A stretch of 64,000 nucleotides of DNA from NCBI GenBank assembly GCA_028873575.1, contig JAGWHY010000001.1:1-64000 (forward strand), in the 5' to 3' direction. A program made the position numbers and the translations under genes. Source of the stretch: Acidobacteriota bacterium (GTDB taxonomy: Bacteria; Actinomycetota; Acidimicrobiia; Acidimicrobiales; RAAP-2). The notes below the pieces were generated by a model, which saw only the letters and a program-made list of their open reading frames with translations, was not told where the DNA came from and did no database searches. The stretch's first letter is position 1. Each line of letters opens with the position of its first letter. This document shows positions 36,088 through 44,495 of the stretch, one piece after another.

Positions 36088-36252
36088 TCACGGGCACGGC
36101 GTCGTCGCGTCCTGGGTGAATCCGCTCGGTGAACGCCACTGGCAACGTGGACCGTGTGGCGAACCGTCGAGCACGCACTGGCAGTCGGGGCACACGAGGT
36201 GCGCGTAGCACGAGGCCTCCCCACCGTCAAAGTCCGCGAAAGATTCGTTCAC
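36088..36252 (-). CDS. Small cysteine-rich protein (putative zinc-binding)
   Basis: This is a 54-residue frame read by eye from GTG 36250-36252 to TGA 36088-36090. It begins MNESFADFDGGEASCYAHLV and continues with CPDCQC and further single cysteines after that. The FxDxDGGEA-CYAHLVCPDC pattern is one I recall from small uncharacterised actinobacterial proteins, which supports it as a true gene. Seven cysteines and two histidines (one in YAHLVC, one after VLDGSP) suggest a zinc-ribbon-like site. A GGGGG run lies just upstream of the start. It has no known function and stands alone between the response regulator and the slipin gene. Confidence 0.65.
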   Translation of the reverse strand: MNESFADFDGGEASCYAHLVCPDCQCVLDGSPHGPRCQWRSPSGFTQDATTPCP

Positions 36253-36394
36253 GCGCCCCCGTCACACTCACTTCGTAACGTACACCCCAGGGCTAACGAT
36301 GATTGGTCGGGTTTGTGAAAGCCCTGCCTATGCTGAGCCTGAGAGCTCATCGCCGCAGCGTACGGCGCTGGGAACCCTCGAAAGTGAGGTTCGC

Positions 36395-37174
36395 GTGATT
36401 GCCGTCATCGTACTCGTCGTCATCGCAGTGCTGGCCCTGATCGCGACGCGACTCAGTGTTCGGGTGGTGAATCAAACGCAACGGGGCGTCATCTTGCGCT
36501 TCGGTCGATTCGCGCGCATTGCTGATCCGGGTCTGGTCATTATTGTCCCCATCGTTAACAAGATGATGCTGGTGGACGTGGTGAATCAAGTTGTCGGCCT
36601 CTCACCCCAGCAGGGGATCACCGCCGACAACGTCTCGGTCTCGATTGACGCCGTCGTGACGTTTCAGGTCGCGAATCCCGAGGTCGCCGTCCTCGGGGTG
36701 AGTGAGTACGCACGCGCCACGCTCTTGACCGCCGAGACCGCGCTGCGCGCCACTATTGGCGCCCACTCACTCGACAAGCTCTTGAGCGATCGCGCGACCA
36801 TCAACGACGAGCTCACCAAGGTGATTGGATCGCAGGTCGCGAAGTTCGGCGTCTCCGTGGCGACGGTGGAGGTTCGCGACGTGCGCCTCGACGAGCAAAT
36901 GATCCGTTCAATGGCCGCCGTCGCCGAGGCCGACCGTCAGGGTCGCGCGAAGATCATCGCCGCGCGCGCCGACCGTGACGCGGCGGCGATGCTGCGTGAA
37001 GCGGCCGACATCATGGACGACCGTTCCATGATGTTGCTCCAACTCAACACGCTGCGAGAAATCACGAAGGGAAAGTCGACAATCGTCATTCCGGCCAATA
37101 TGCCGATGCTCGGCGACGCCGTCGGTGGCGCGGCGGCCGCGCTCGCCGCGCAGGGCGACACCGGCGCCAGTTAG
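36395..37174 (+). CDS. Slipin/stomatin (SPFH) family membrane-anchored protein
   Basis: This is a 259-residue SPFH-domain protein, a scaffold at the inner side of the membrane thought to organise lipid microdomains or protein quality control. GTG 36395 has GAGG five bases upstream and starts the hydrophobic anchor IAVIVLVVIAVLALIA. Next come VRVVNQTQRGVILRFGRF, the SPFH core with ADNVSVSIDAVVTFQVANPEVAV, and the coiled region ATLLTAETALRATIGAHSLDKLLSDRATIND. The tail MAAVAEADRQGRAKIIAARAD is typical of slipins. An NfeD partner, often adjacent, is absent. Its stop overlaps the convergent korB gene by four bases. Confidence 0.92.
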   Translation: MIAVIVLVVIAVLALIATRLSVRVVNQTQRGVILRFGRFARIADPGLVIIVPIVNKMMLVDVVNQVVGLSPQQGITADNVSVSIDAVVTFQVANPEVAVLGVSEYARATLLTAETALRATIGAHSLDKLLSDRATINDELTKVIGSQVAKFGVSVATVEVRDVRLDEQMIRSMAAVAEADRQGRAKIIAARADRDAAAMLREAADIMDDRSMMLLQLNTLREITKGKSTIVIPANMPMLGDAVGGAAAALAAQGDTGAS

Positions 37175-38226
37175 CGAAAGCCCTCTTGCAACGCGGCGAG
37201 CGCCTCAGCGCCGGGACAGAGTTGCGCGAAAGGAATCTTGGACAGAGCTCGCCCGGGGGTGGCGTTCACCTCGTGCACGTCGGGCGAACCTTCGTCGGCG
37301 AAGAGGACGCCGGTGGCAATCTCCCCGCGCGCGCGTCGGTCGCGAAGGTAGGCCTCCACACTCTCGCGATGGCGAGGATCAAAGCCTTCAGGAACGGCGC
37401 GGAATCGCAGCACGCTGCCGTCGTGCATGACCACTTCTCGGGCGACGTCGGACGAAATAGAGGTGTGGATTTCCTTACGCAGCGCCACGTAGTCGGTCTG
37501 AATCTCCTTCACTTCGTGCTCGCGCACGAACCGGTAGCTCTTGGTTGACGACTCGTGGTCGTTGAACGTGACGCACGGCGAGATGACGTCAATCAACGCG
37601 AAACCTCGATGCGCGACCGCGGCTTTCAAAATGGGTACGAGTTGCTCCTTATCACCGGAGAACGAGCGCGCGAGAAAGGTCGCGCCGAGCGTGAGCCCCA
37701 GCATGATGGGATCGATGGGGGCGAGGGGATTCGCGTCGCCCTTCTTCGGTCGAGCCCCCACGTCGGCCGACGCGGACAACTGGCCCTTCGTCAGGCCGTA
37801 GACCCCGTTGTTCTCAATCACGTAGACCATGTTCACGTTGCGACGAATGGCGTGCATGAGGTGCCCGAGCCCGATCGACAGCGAGTCACCATCACCTGAG
37901 ATGCCGATGTAGGTGAGTTCACGATTCGCCGCGTTCGCGCCGGTGGCGATCGTCGCCATGCGTCCGTGCGCCGAGTTAAAGCCGTGCGCGCCGCGCACGA
38001 AGTACGTCGGCGTTTTGGACGAGCAACCGATCCCACTGAGTTTGGCGATGGACGACGGCGGCGTGGAGAGCTCCCAGAACGCGTGGCTGATGGCCGCCGT
38101 GACCGAATCGTGACCACAGCCGGCGCACAGTGTCGACATCGCCCCCTCGTAGTCGCGAATCGTCAGTCCGAGCTTGTTCTTCGGCAACGGACTCAGCGGT
38201 ATGAGTGGCTTCGTGATCGACGGCAC
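37171..38226 (-). CDS. korB: 2-oxoacid:ferredoxin oxidoreductase beta subunit
   Basis: The beta subunit binds thiamine diphosphate and a [4Fe-4S] cluster and, with the alpha subunit, decarboxylates a 2-oxoacid such as 2-oxoglutarate with ferredoxin as acceptor. The 351-residue protein has Cys-containing LCAGCGHDSVTAAI, the TPP motif YIGISGDGDSLSIGLGHLMHAIRRN to YVIENNGVYGLTKGQ, and DVISPCVTFNDHE with a third conserved Cys. It starts at GTG 38226, two bases after the alpha-subunit stop. The three genes 41876-37171 form one leftward operon. Confidence 0.94.
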   Translation of the reverse strand: MPSITKPLIPLSPLPKNKLGLTIRDYEGAMSTLCAGCGHDSVTAAISHAFWELSTPPSSIAKLSGIGCSSKTPTYFVRGAHGFNSAHGRMATIATGANAANRELTYIGISGDGDSLSIGLGHLMHAIRRNVNMVYVIENNGVYGLTKGQLSASADVGARPKKGDANPLAPIDPIMLGLTLGATFLARSFSGDKEQLVPILKAAVAHRGFALIDVISPCVTFNDHESSTKSYRFVREHEVKEIQTDYVALRKEIHTSISSDVAREVVMHDGSVLRFRAVPEGFDPRHRESVEAYLRDRRARGEIATGVLFADEGSPDVHEVNATPGRALSKIPFAQLCPGAEALAALQEGFR

Positions 38227-38228
38227 GC

Positions 38229-40073
38229 TTAGTACTCCATTTCGTTCAAGATTGACGAGAACACGTGACGGGCGCTGAGGGGGAACCCGCCGTAGACCAG
38301 TACCGAGGAGAGTCGTTCCGGGTGCCCCAAGCCTTCGAGGATGAGCAGTGAACGAAGTTGCGCGTCGCGGTTCTGCTCCACGACCACGCAGTGCTCGTGC
38401 GAGGCGAGGAAGGAAACGACGTCTTCGCCAAAGGGAAAGCCCCGTACGCGCAGGTAGTCGGCCTCGACGCCGAGGTCGCTCAGCTGTTCGATCGCTTCGC
38501 GCACGGCCAAGTCACAACTGCCCATCGTGATGACGCCCAGTGTCGCGCCCACGCGGTGTTCCACGATGGCCGGTGGCACGTGCGCCGCCGCGGCGGCGTG
38601 CTTTCGCTTCAGTCGGTCGATGACCTCTTGGTAGTCCGGTGGATTCTCGGTGTAGCGACCAAATCGGTCGTGTCCGGATCCGCGAATGAAGTAGGCACCC
38701 TTCTCGACCGATCCCGGCAGCGTCCGTGGCGTGACGAACTCCTCGTCTTCGTCGCTGTAGCGAAAGAATTCTCGAATCTCGGCGAGGTCCTCGTCGTGGA
38801 GCACTCGACCGCGATCGGGCACGAAGTCGTCATCCCAGGTCAACTTCGGCACCACCCAATCATTCATCCCAATGTCGAGGTCGGACAGCACGAACACGGG
38901 AGTCTGAAAGCGCTCGGCGAGATCAAAGGCGGCGACGGTGAACTCAAAGCACTCGCGAGGGTTCGCCGGCAGCACGAGCACGTGCTTCGTGTCACCGTGA
39001 CTCGCGAACGCGCAGGTGATCAGATCGCCCTGCTGCGTGCGCGTCGGCATTCCCGTCGAGGGTCCCACGCGCTGCACGTCGACGATCACCGCGGGGATCT
39101 CCGTGTAGTACGCGAGACCCAAGAGTTCGTTCATCAGTGAGATACCGGGTCCCGAGGTGGAGGTAAAGGCGCGCGCGCCACTCCAGTTGGCGCCGAGCAC
39201 CATGCCAATGGAGGCAATCTCGTCCTCGGCCTGGATGATGAGGTAGTCGTGTTCGAACGTGGGCTCCCCGTCGGGTGTTGAGGGTTCGATTCGCCGCCGG
39301 CGATACTTCGCGCAGAGTTGCGTGAAGTTGTCCATCACGGCCGTGGCGGGGGTGATGGGGTACCAGGCTGCCACCGTCGCGCCCGCGTAGAGGGCACCGA
39401 GCGCGACGGCCGTGTTGCCGTCGATCAAAATCGCGTCCTCGTTCGCGTTCATCGCCGCGACCCGAAAGTTGAGTGGTACGTCAAAATTCTCGCGGGCGTA
39501 GTCGTAGCCCAAGCGCAAAGCCCGCTGGTTTGACGCGCGCAGCTTCTCGTTCCGCGAGAACGTCTCGTCAAGGAGTGCCGCCACGACGTCGACGTCGACG
39601 TCGATGAGGGCCACGATCGCGCCCGCGTAGGCGACGTTCTTCATCAAGATGCGCTCGCGTGGCGCGGTGAAGTTTTCGAGACACAGCCGCGCGAGTGGAA
39701 CGCCGAGGAAGCGTACGTCGTCGCGCAAGAGTTCATCGTCGAGCGGCCAACTCGAGTCGTAGAGCACGTACCCGTCCGGTCGTACCTCGGCGACGTCTTG
39801 GGCGTAGGTCTGCGCGTTCATCGCGACCATGAGGTCGTAGTCGAGCGCGCGCGCCGTGTGGCCCTTCGCGTTGACGCGAATCTCGTACCAGGTGGGTAGC
39901 CCTTGAATGTTGGAGGGAAAGAGGTTCTTTCCGGACACGGGCACCCCCATCCGGAAGATGGCTTGCATCAGCAGACTGTTCGCGCTCGCCGATCCCGTGC
40001 CGTTGACGTTGGCCAACTTGATGGCGAAGTCGTTGACCCGCAGCTCGGCGGGAGTTGGCGCAAAGGTCGTCAT
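38229..40073 (-). CDS. korA: 2-oxoacid:acceptor oxidoreductase alpha subunit (gamma-alpha fusion)
   Basis: This is a 614-residue protein joining the gamma domain (about residues 8-200, with GTGSASANSLLMQAIFRMG and GRALDYDLMVAMNAQ-like segments) to the alpha domain (from about 210, with ALGALYAGATVAAWYPITPATAVMDNF). GMPTRTQQGDL and the ANPRECFEFTVAAFDLAERF segment are conserved in 2-oxoglutarate:ferredoxin oxidoreductases. The enzyme feeds low-potential electrons into ferredoxin and can operate in an oxidative TCA cycle. It begins three bases after the flavoprotein stop. Confidence 0.94.
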   Translation of the reverse strand: MTTFAPTPAELRVNDFAIKLANVNGTGSASANSLLMQAIFRMGVPVSGKNLFPSNIQGLPTWYEIRVNAKGHTARALDYDLMVAMNAQTYAQDVAEVRPDGYVLYDSSWPLDDELLRDDVRFLGVPLARLCLENFTAPRERILMKNVAYAGAIVALIDVDVDVVAALLDETFSRNEKLRASNQRALRLGYDYARENFDVPLNFRVAAMNANEDAILIDGNTAVALGALYAGATVAAWYPITPATAVMDNFTQLCAKYRRRRIEPSTPDGEPTFEHDYLIIQAEDEIASIGMVLGANWSGARAFTSTSGPGISLMNELLGLAYYTEIPAVIVDVQRVGPSTGMPTRTQQGDLITCAFASHGDTKHVLVLPANPRECFEFTVAAFDLAERFQTPVFVLSDLDIGMNDWVVPKLTWDDDFVPDRGRVLHDEDLAEIREFFRYSDEDEEFVTPRTLPGSVEKGAYFIRGSGHDRFGRYTENPPDYQEVIDRLKRKHAAAAAHVPPAIVEHRVGATLGVITMGSCDLAVREAIEQLSDLGVEADYLRVRGFPFGEDVVSFLASHEHCVVVEQNRDAQLRSLLILEGLGHPERLSSVLVYGGFPLSARHVFSSILNEMEY

Positions 40074-40076
40074 TGC

Positions 40077-41876
40077 TTACCTCGTTCGCGGTAGGGGCAG
40101 CGCGACGAAGTTCGCGCTGTGGGCGTAGGGGATAATGAGGTCAAACAGCGCCATGTCCCACGCGCTGGTCGGACAGCGCTCGGCGCACAGTCCACAGTGC
40201 ACGCAGACGTTTTCGTCCTTCACCATCACCCGTCCGGTCTGGGGAAGTGGGGGCGACACGTAGAGGGCCTGGTCGAGGTTGGTCGCGGGTGCGGAGAGTT
40301 TCGCGCGCAGCGAGTCCTCGTCGTCGTTACTCGTAATGGTGAGGCATTGCACGGGGCAGATATCGACGCACGCGTCGCACTCAATACACGCCGGCGCGTT
40401 GAAGTCGGTTTGCACGTCGCAGTTGAGGCACCGCTGCACTTCGCGCGCGGCCTGCTCGGCACTAAAGCCCAACTCAACTTCTAACCCGAGCGACGTGAAA
40501 CGCTCCGCGAGGCTGACGTGATTCATCTTTTGCCGCGACGTGGGATTGAAATCGTTGTGATAGCTCCATTCGCTCATCCCCATCTTTTGACTCACCAGTG
40601 TCTGTCCTTGGGGCGGTCGCTGGTCGAGGGGTGCGCCGTGGCAGTACTGGTGAATCGAGATCGCGGCCTGGTGACCGTGGGCGACCGCCCAGATGATGTT
40701 CTTAGGTCCGAAGGCGGCGTCGCCACCGAAGAAGACGCCGGGTCGCGTTGACGCCATGGTGACCTCGTCGACGACGGGCAGGTCCCACTCGCCGAATTCG
40801 ACGCCGAGGTCGCGCTCAATCCACGGAAAGGCGTTCTCCTGACCGATGGCGAGAATCACGTCGTCGCAGGGAATGACGACGTTCGACACGACGTGCGCGT
40901 GTCGTGCGTCGGCGTCCCACTCCACGACGTCAAACGCCATGCCAACGAGCTGGCCGTTTTCGACGACGAAGCGTGTCGGCGAATGATTCACGACGATCTC
41001 GACCTGCTCTTCTTCGGCGTCTTCGAGCTCCCACGGCGAGGCCTTAAAGTACTCGCGGGGTCGACGCGCCATGACTTTGATGTCGCGTCCGCCCAATCGA
41101 CGCGACGTGCGACAGCAGTCCATGGCGGTATTTCCGACACCGATGATCAACACCCGTTCGCCGATCGTGTTGACGTGACCAAAGGCCACCGACTCGAGCC
41201 ATTCGATGCCGACGTGAACGTGGTTCTCCACCGCGTCGTGGCGACCGGGGAGGTCAAGTTCCTTACCTTTGGGCGCGCCCACTCCCACGAAAATCGCGTC
41301 GAAATCCTGGGCGAGTAGGTCGCGCAGACTGGTGACGGGCGTTCCGTAGTGCACCTCGACGCCCATGTCGATAATGACGCCGGTCTCCTCGTCGAGCACC
41401 GAGTCGGGTAGTCGGAATTCGGGAATGTTGGTGCGCATCAGCCCGCCGGCGCGGTGGAACTGTTCGAACAAGACGACGTCGTAGCCGAGCGGCAACAGAT
41501 CGTTGGCGACCGTCAACGACGACGGCCCCGCCCCGATCAGCGCGACGCGTTTGCCGTTTTTTTCGGCGGGGATAGTGGGTAGGCGGTCGCGCACGTCGCC
41601 CTTCAAGTCCGCGGCCACGCGCTTCAACCGACAGATCGCGACGGGACTGCCGTCGACGCGGGTGCGCCGACAGGCTGGTTCACACGGCCTATCACAGGTT
41701 CGCCCGAGAATGCCCGGGAAGACGTTGGACTCGCGATTGAGCATGTACGCGTCGTCGTAACGATCCTGGGCGATGAGCCGCAGGTAGCCCGGCACGTTGG
41801 TGTGCGCCGGACAGGCCCACTGGCAGTCGACGACCTTATGGAAGTAGTCCGGGTTCTCTACGTTCGTCGGTTCCAC
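40077..41876 (-). CDS. GltD-like FAD/NAD(P) oxidoreductase fused to two [4Fe-4S] ferredoxin domains
   Basis: This 599-residue protein probably moves electrons between ferredoxin and NAD(P). GTG 41874-41876 is preferred since GGAGGG lies just upstream; ATG 41891 would overlap it. The N-terminus has the Fe-S binding CQWACPAHTNVPGYL and TCDRPCEPACRR, followed by FAD site GAGPSSLTVAND, NAD(P) site IGVGNTAMDCCRTSRRLGG and FGGDAAFGPKNI, as in the glutamate synthase small subunit. The C-terminal third has ALNCD-like and IECDACVDICPVQC and then CVHCGLCAERCPTSA, two ferredoxin clusters. It is first in the operon with the 2-oxoacid oxidoreductase, so it likely supplies or accepts that enzyme's ferredoxin electrons. 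Confidence 0.92.
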   Translation of the reverse strand: MEPTNVENPDYFHKVVDCQWACPAHTNVPGYLRLIAQDRYDDAYMLNRESNVFPGILGRTCDRPCEPACRRTRVDGSPVAICRLKRVAADLKGDVRDRLPTIPAEKNGKRVALIGAGPSSLTVANDLLPLGYDVVLFEQFHRAGGLMRTNIPEFRLPDSVLDEETGVIIDMGVEVHYGTPVTSLRDLLAQDFDAIFVGVGAPKGKELDLPGRHDAVENHVHVGIEWLESVAFGHVNTIGERVLIIGVGNTAMDCCRTSRRLGGRDIKVMARRPREYFKASPWELEDAEEEQVEIVVNHSPTRFVVENGQLVGMAFDVVEWDADARHAHVVSNVVIPCDDVILAIGQENAFPWIERDLGVEFGEWDLPVVDEVTMASTRPGVFFGGDAAFGPKNIIWAVAHGHQAAISIHQYCHGAPLDQRPPQGQTLVSQKMGMSEWSYHNDFNPTSRQKMNHVSLAERFTSLGLEVELGFSAEQAAREVQRCLNCDVQTDFNAPACIECDACVDICPVQCLTITSNDDEDSLRAKLSAPATNLDQALYVSPPLPQTGRVMVKDENVCVHCGLCAERCPTSAWDMALFDLIIPYAHSANFVALPLPRTR

Positions 41877-42036
41877 GGAAACACCCTCCATCGAGACTCG
41901 ACGAAAAGTAACGACCATAGGGGGTCGGCCGTTTTGTCTCTAAAGCCTCACTGTATCGCTCCGCCGCGAGCCCACGGTGGGACGTTGGTCCCACTAGTAG
42001 CGTCGCGCGTAGGGGCCACTTTCTCAGGAGGTAATG

Positions 42037-42357
42037 ATGCTGATATCCACGATGAATGACGTGCCGGGGTACCGCGTCGTCGAGGTCAAGGGTGAAGTCT
42101 TCGGGCTCACCGTGCGTTCGCGCAACGTGTTGTCCAATATCGGGGCGTCACTCAAAGCCCTCGTCGGCGGGGAGCTTCAGGGCCTGACCAAGAACCTGCA
42201 GACGAGTCGCGAAGAGGTGCTGCGACGACTGAGTGACGAAGCGAGCGCGAAGGGCGCCAACGCCGTACTCGCGATGCGTTTCGACTCCAGTGAGATCGCC
42301 GATATGGGTTCAGAAATCTGCGCGTACGGCACGGCGGTCGTCCTCGAGGCTATCTAG
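42037..42357 (+). CDS. YbjQ/UPF0145 family heavy-metal-binding-like protein
   Basis: This is a 106-residue soluble protein of the YbjQ family, which forms pentameric rings; function is uncertain. AGGAGG at 42026-42031 places the ATG at 42037 at the best spacing over the ATG at 42034. Typical segments are VEVKGEVFGLTVRSRNVLSNIGASLKALVGGEL, LTKNLQTSREEVLRRL and ANAVLAMRFDSSEI. The sequence ends at TAVVLEAI. Its stop overlaps the convergent NAD(P)HX repair gene by four bases. Confidence 0.93.
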   Translation: MLISTMNDVPGYRVVEVKGEVFGLTVRSRNVLSNIGASLKALVGGELQGLTKNLQTSREEVLRRLSDEASAKGANAVLAMRFDSSEIADMGSEICAYGTAVVLEAI

Positions 42358-43685
42358 CGCCAGCCACGCGTCGGCGTCCCGGCGATGACGTCGCGAACGG
42401 CGCCGGCGAGGCGCGACGAAGTGGCGTAGGGTCCGAGTCGCGCGCCGGCGCGACCGTGCACGAAGGCACTTAAGGCGGCGGCAGTGAAGGGGTCGTGGCC
42501 GCGTGAGATCGCGGCCCCGATCAGGCCCGCGAGGACGTCACCGGTACCCGCGCTGGCGAGGGCGCTCGTGCCACTGGTCACCACGCGTAGCGCCCCCGAG
42601 GGATCGGCGACGATCGTGAGCGGGCCCTTTAAAAGCACGACGCACCCGGTGTCGCGCGCCAGTTGGCGCGCGGCGCCGACGCGGTCGTGTCCGAGGGGGG
42701 CTCCGGTGAGTCGTGCAAACTCGCCGTCGTGTGGCGTGAGTACCCACGGGACGCTCGCGGGACGCGCGCGAATGAGTGCGTCGGTGAGGCCGTCGGCGTC
42801 CACGACGACGGGCACGGACACGTCACGCAGGCGTGGCGCGAGCCACGCGGTCGCGTCGGCGCCCAGTCCGGGTCCGGCGACGACGGCGTGCACACGCGCG
42901 TCAATTCGTGACGACGCGTCGTAGACGACTTCAAGTGGTAGCGGCGCGACGGGTCGCGCGCCGTCGAGACGTGACGTCAAGCGCACCATCGAGGCGCCTC
43001 CGGCGAGGGCTCCTTCGCAGGCTAAGACCGCGGCGCCGCCCATCGTGGCCGAGCCCGCCAAAATAGCGAGCGCGTGCTTCCACTTGTGATCACGCGGGTC
43101 GAACCGTACGAAGCCGTCGAGATCGTCGTCGACGACCAGACCGTCAAGCGCGTGCGCGACGACGCCGAGCCCCGCGAAGCGTCGTTCGCCTACGTAGTTA
43201 ACGGCGCCACCGTTCACGTGGGCGTACTTGAAGGCGCCGAGCGCCAGTGTGACGTCGGCCCGGGCCGGCGCGCCCAGTACGTCGCCGGTGTCGGCGTCAA
43301 CGCCCGACGGAAGATCAACGGCGAGAACCTTGGTCGGGCCCATCACTGACGGCGCGACGTAGGGTCGCGAACACCCCAGCCCGAAGGCCGCGTCAACGTA
43401 AAGGTCGTAGCCCCGTACCGCGGCGGGTTGACGGCTCACGTCAACGACGTCAACCCACGCGCCACGTTGCGTGAGCCACGCGGCCGCGACGCGTCCGTCG
43501 GCTCCGTTAAGTCCCGGTCCGACCACGACCAGCACGCGTCGGCCGTAGCAACCGCCGAGCAGCCGCTGGGCCTCGAGCGCGACCGCGGTACCGGCGTCAC
43601 GGACGAGCGCGTCTTGACCCGTTTCGGCCACGCGACGCGCGTCGGCCACGCGCATGTCGTGAGCGAAGAGTAAGGGGAGTGGCAC
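42354..43685 (-). CDS. nnr: Bifunctional NAD(P)HX epimerase/dehydratase
   Basis: This enzyme repairs hydrated NAD(P)H. The 443-residue protein starts at GTG 43685, with a GGA site in GAGGACTGTTTC upstream. The N-terminal epimerase domain (about 1-200) has VVVGPGLNGADGRVAAAWL, where most enzymes have NNGGDG or NNGADG, and YDLYVDAAFGLG and VDLPSGVDADTGD. The C-terminal ADP-dependent dehydratase domain (about 210-443) has HKWKHALAILAGSATMGGAAVLA, VAGPGLGADATAWL, LTPHDGEFARLTG and the ATP-site motif GTGDVLAGLIGAAIS. The Asn to Leu change is in the epimerase half. It converges on the YbjQ gene. Confidence 0.93.
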   Translation of the reverse strand: MPLPLLFAHDMRVADARRVAETGQDALVRDAGTAVALEAQRLLGGCYGRRVLVVVGPGLNGADGRVAAAWLTQRGAWVDVVDVSRQPAAVRGYDLYVDAAFGLGCSRPYVAPSVMGPTKVLAVDLPSGVDADTGDVLGAPARADVTLALGAFKYAHVNGGAVNYVGERRFAGLGVVAHALDGLVVDDDLDGFVRFDPRDHKWKHALAILAGSATMGGAAVLACEGALAGGASMVRLTSRLDGARPVAPLPLEVVYDASSRIDARVHAVVAGPGLGADATAWLAPRLRDVSVPVVVDADGLTDALIRARPASVPWVLTPHDGEFARLTGAPLGHDRVGAARQLARDTGCVVLLKGPLTIVADPSGALRVVTSGTSALASAGTGDVLAGLIGAAISRGHDPFTAAALSAFVHGRAGARLGPYATSSRLAGAVRDVIAGTPTRGWR

Positions 43686-43864
43686 GAAACAGTCCTCAGT
43701 TCACGGAGTCCTCGTGCGTAAGCGTAGGCCGCTGGTCGGGCGAAGAAATTGGTCGCTGGCGGATACGCGCGACGGACTCAGCGCGCGGTCGCCAGTTCCG
43801 CCGCCGAGCCAAGCGTGCTCGGTATTCTTGGGCGAGGAATCGTTCGCGAACGTGGGGGTACATC

Positions 43865-44173
43865 GTGAGAACGTTGCTGTTGGGATATTGCGCGCTCGTC
43901 GTGGTGTACGGCGCGCTACTGGCCGCCATGATTGGCCTCGCGGGGTGGACCTCGGACAACAGTTCGACGGCCTCATCGCGAGCGAAGTCCTGGGTCCAAT
44001 TCGGGGTGCTGATTCCGGGCGCGCTGACGTGTTGTCTGGCGCTCGGGTTTCTTGACGCGCACCTTTCCACGACGGTGTCACTCGTAATCGCGGGCGCTGC
44101 GTTGATTGTGGGAATTGCCGTCGTGGTCGTCGAAGCCAGCGTCGACGATCGTTTAACCAAATCGCGTCACTAG
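43865..44173 (+). CDS. Small integral membrane protein
   Basis: This is a 102-residue membrane protein with three hydrophobic segments (LLLGYCALVVVYGALLAAMIGLAG, VQFGVLIPGALTCCLALGFL, TVSLVIAGAALIVGIAVVVV). GTG 43865 has a GGGGG run seven bases upstream. The frame open from 43679 before it overlaps the nnr start and is Arg-rich and non-conserved. I do not recognise the family. It sits between nnr and the DUF2277 gene on the plus strand, with 59 bases to the next start. Confidence 0.55.
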   Translation: MRTLLLGYCALVVVYGALLAAMIGLAGWTSDNSSTASSRAKSWVQFGVLIPGALTCCLALGFLDAHLSTTVSLVIAGAALIVGIAVVVVEASVDDRLTKSRH

Positions 44174-44232
44174 GGCGAGACTCGCCGTCAAACCTCATTC
44201 ACTCTTCGTGACGAGTCGAAGAAGGGGCCGAG

Positions 44233-44481
44233 ATGTGTCGAAATATTACGACCTTACGGGGCCTAGAGCCACCGGTCACGGCTCAGGAGATAGAAGCCGC
44301 CGCAGTGCAATTCGTACGCAAGGTCAGTGGTGTGTCGTCGGGTCCGCTCCTCGAGTCGACGAGTTTTCGCGAGGCGGTGGCGAGCGTCGCGCTCGCCACC
44401 GAACAGTTGCTGCGCGAACTGCCGCCCCGTCAGCGACCACCACGCGTCACGCCCGCGTCGCGTCGGCACGTGGCGCGTTGA
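44233..44481 (+). CDS. DUF2277 family protein
   Basis: This is an 82-residue soluble protein. Family landmarks are the N-terminus MCRNITTLRGLEPPVT, EIEAAAVQFVRKVSG and the helix VALATEQLLRELPPR, which I recall as DUF2277. It is probably all helical, and no function is known. An AAGGGG site lies before ATG 44233. The C-terminus is Arg/Pro-rich. Confidence 0.85.
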   Translation: MCRNITTLRGLEPPVTAQEIEAAAVQFVRKVSGVSSGPLLESTSFREAVASVALATEQLLRELPPRQRPPRVTPASRRHVAR

Positions 44482-44495
44482 GTGCACGGTGACGC

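Noticed and set aside
38358-39140. Long plus-strand open frame inside korA
   Set aside because: It is antisense to a clear korA gene; translation is rich in His/Arg/Val with no motif. Such frames are common in GC-rich DNA.
39270-39320. GGTTCGATTC string that looks like a tRNA T-loop
   Set aside because: No matching acceptor or anticodon arms nearby, and it lies inside korA coding sequence.
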